The notes below the pieces were generated by a model. That model saw nothing but the letters and a program-made list of their open reading frames with translations, was not told where the DNA came from and did no database searches. Below are positions 6,371 to 6,498 of a DNA stretch of 6,498 nt, in pieces. Source of the stretch: Desulfobacteraceae bacterium. Lineage in GTDB: Bacteria; Desulfobacterota; Desulfobacteria; Desulfobacterales; Desulfobacteraceae. A program made the translations under genes and the position numbers. Positions within the stretch are counted from its first letter, which is position 1. The number at the start of each line of letters is the position of its first letter. The DNA is taken from NCBI GenBank assembly GCA_022712835.1, contig JAFLJU010000312.1, positions 1 through 6,498 on the forward strand. Direction: 5' to 3'.

Positions 6371-6498
6371 TTGGTAAAAAGCAATATAAAATCAATTCCA
6401 GTGGTGGGTGAAGAGGTTCCCACCCAGATAAAAAACCCGGAACTTGTCCGGGAGCGGCGGCGACACATTATCGATTCAACGGTCACCCTTTTTATCGA
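6371..6498 (+). CDS. TetR/AcrR-family transcriptional regulator, N-terminal part (runs off the window)
   Basis: The first 42 codons of a DNA-binding repressor are present and the frame is open to the window edge. The start is TTG at 6371, supported by AAAGGAG (6357-6363) 7 nt upstream. An in-frame TAA at 6356 closes the frame just above, and the ATG at 6366 reads into a stop after three codons. After a polar tail of about 25 residues comes NPELVRERRRHIIDSTVTLF, the classic opening of helix 1 of the TetR DNA-binding domain (R..II..T..LF). The helix-turn-helix proper and ligand domain lie beyond the window. Family members with this type of N-tail commonly neighbour acyl-CoA metabolism genes, which is background knowledge rather than visible here. 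The palindrome at 6301-6318 is its likely operator. Confidence 0.75.
   Translation, partial: MVKSNIKSIPVVGEEVPTQIKNPELVRERRRHIIDSTVTLFI

Noticed and set aside
1..6498. CRISPR array, tRNA, rRNA, insertion sequence or prophage elements
   Set aside because: No regularly spaced repeats, cloverleaf-like segments, transposase or integrase frames were seen on either strand.

Overview
The window carries three complete genes and the start of a fourth, all on the + strand. The closest overall impression is a mesophilic member of the Desulfobacterota (a Desulfobacter/Desulfobacula-like sulfate reducer). This is inferred from moderate GC, strong AGGAGG-type ribosome sites, an HDFNN-type hybrid sensor kinase and a TetR N-terminus of the kind found beside acyl-CoA genes in that group. 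It is not proven, because no rRNA or marker gene is present.

Layout: 1-183 is a leader with a weak candidate promoter and an inverted repeat. 184-1629 encodes a bile acid:sodium symporter (BASS/SBF) family transporter that has a signal peptide and about 130 extra extracytoplasmic residues ahead of the usual membrane domain. 1630-1892 is an AT-rich intergenic region with a near-consensus sigma70 promoter (TTGACA-17-TATAAA), a hairpin at the predicted transcript start, a short imperfect direct repeat, and a hairpin that would bury the ribosome site of the next gene. 1893-4175 encodes a hybrid histidine kinase in the order Cache sensor, HAMP-like linker, HisKA, HATPase, receiver, with no visible transmembrane segment. 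Only 20 nt later, 4196-6217 encodes an unusual three-domain protein: a GNAT-fold N-acyltransferase resembling FeeM/autoinducer synthases, a cyclic-nucleotide-binding-type beta barrel, and a class I SAM methyltransferase. After 153 nt holding a TTGACA box and an 18-bp TetR-type palindrome, a TetR/AcrR regulator begins at a TTG codon (6371) and runs off the window.

The most interesting unit is the kinase plus tri-domain enzyme pair, which appears to be one operon from the promoter at 1703-1731. The reading offered here is inference: a cytosolic sensor kinase controls, or is functionally tied to, an enzyme that may acylate and methylate a small molecule under allosteric control by a nucleotide or other ligand. 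No DNA-binding output domain is encoded in the pair, so the kinase either passes phosphate to an unlinked regulator or acts through protein contact. The transporter upstream and the TetR gene downstream look like separate transcription units.
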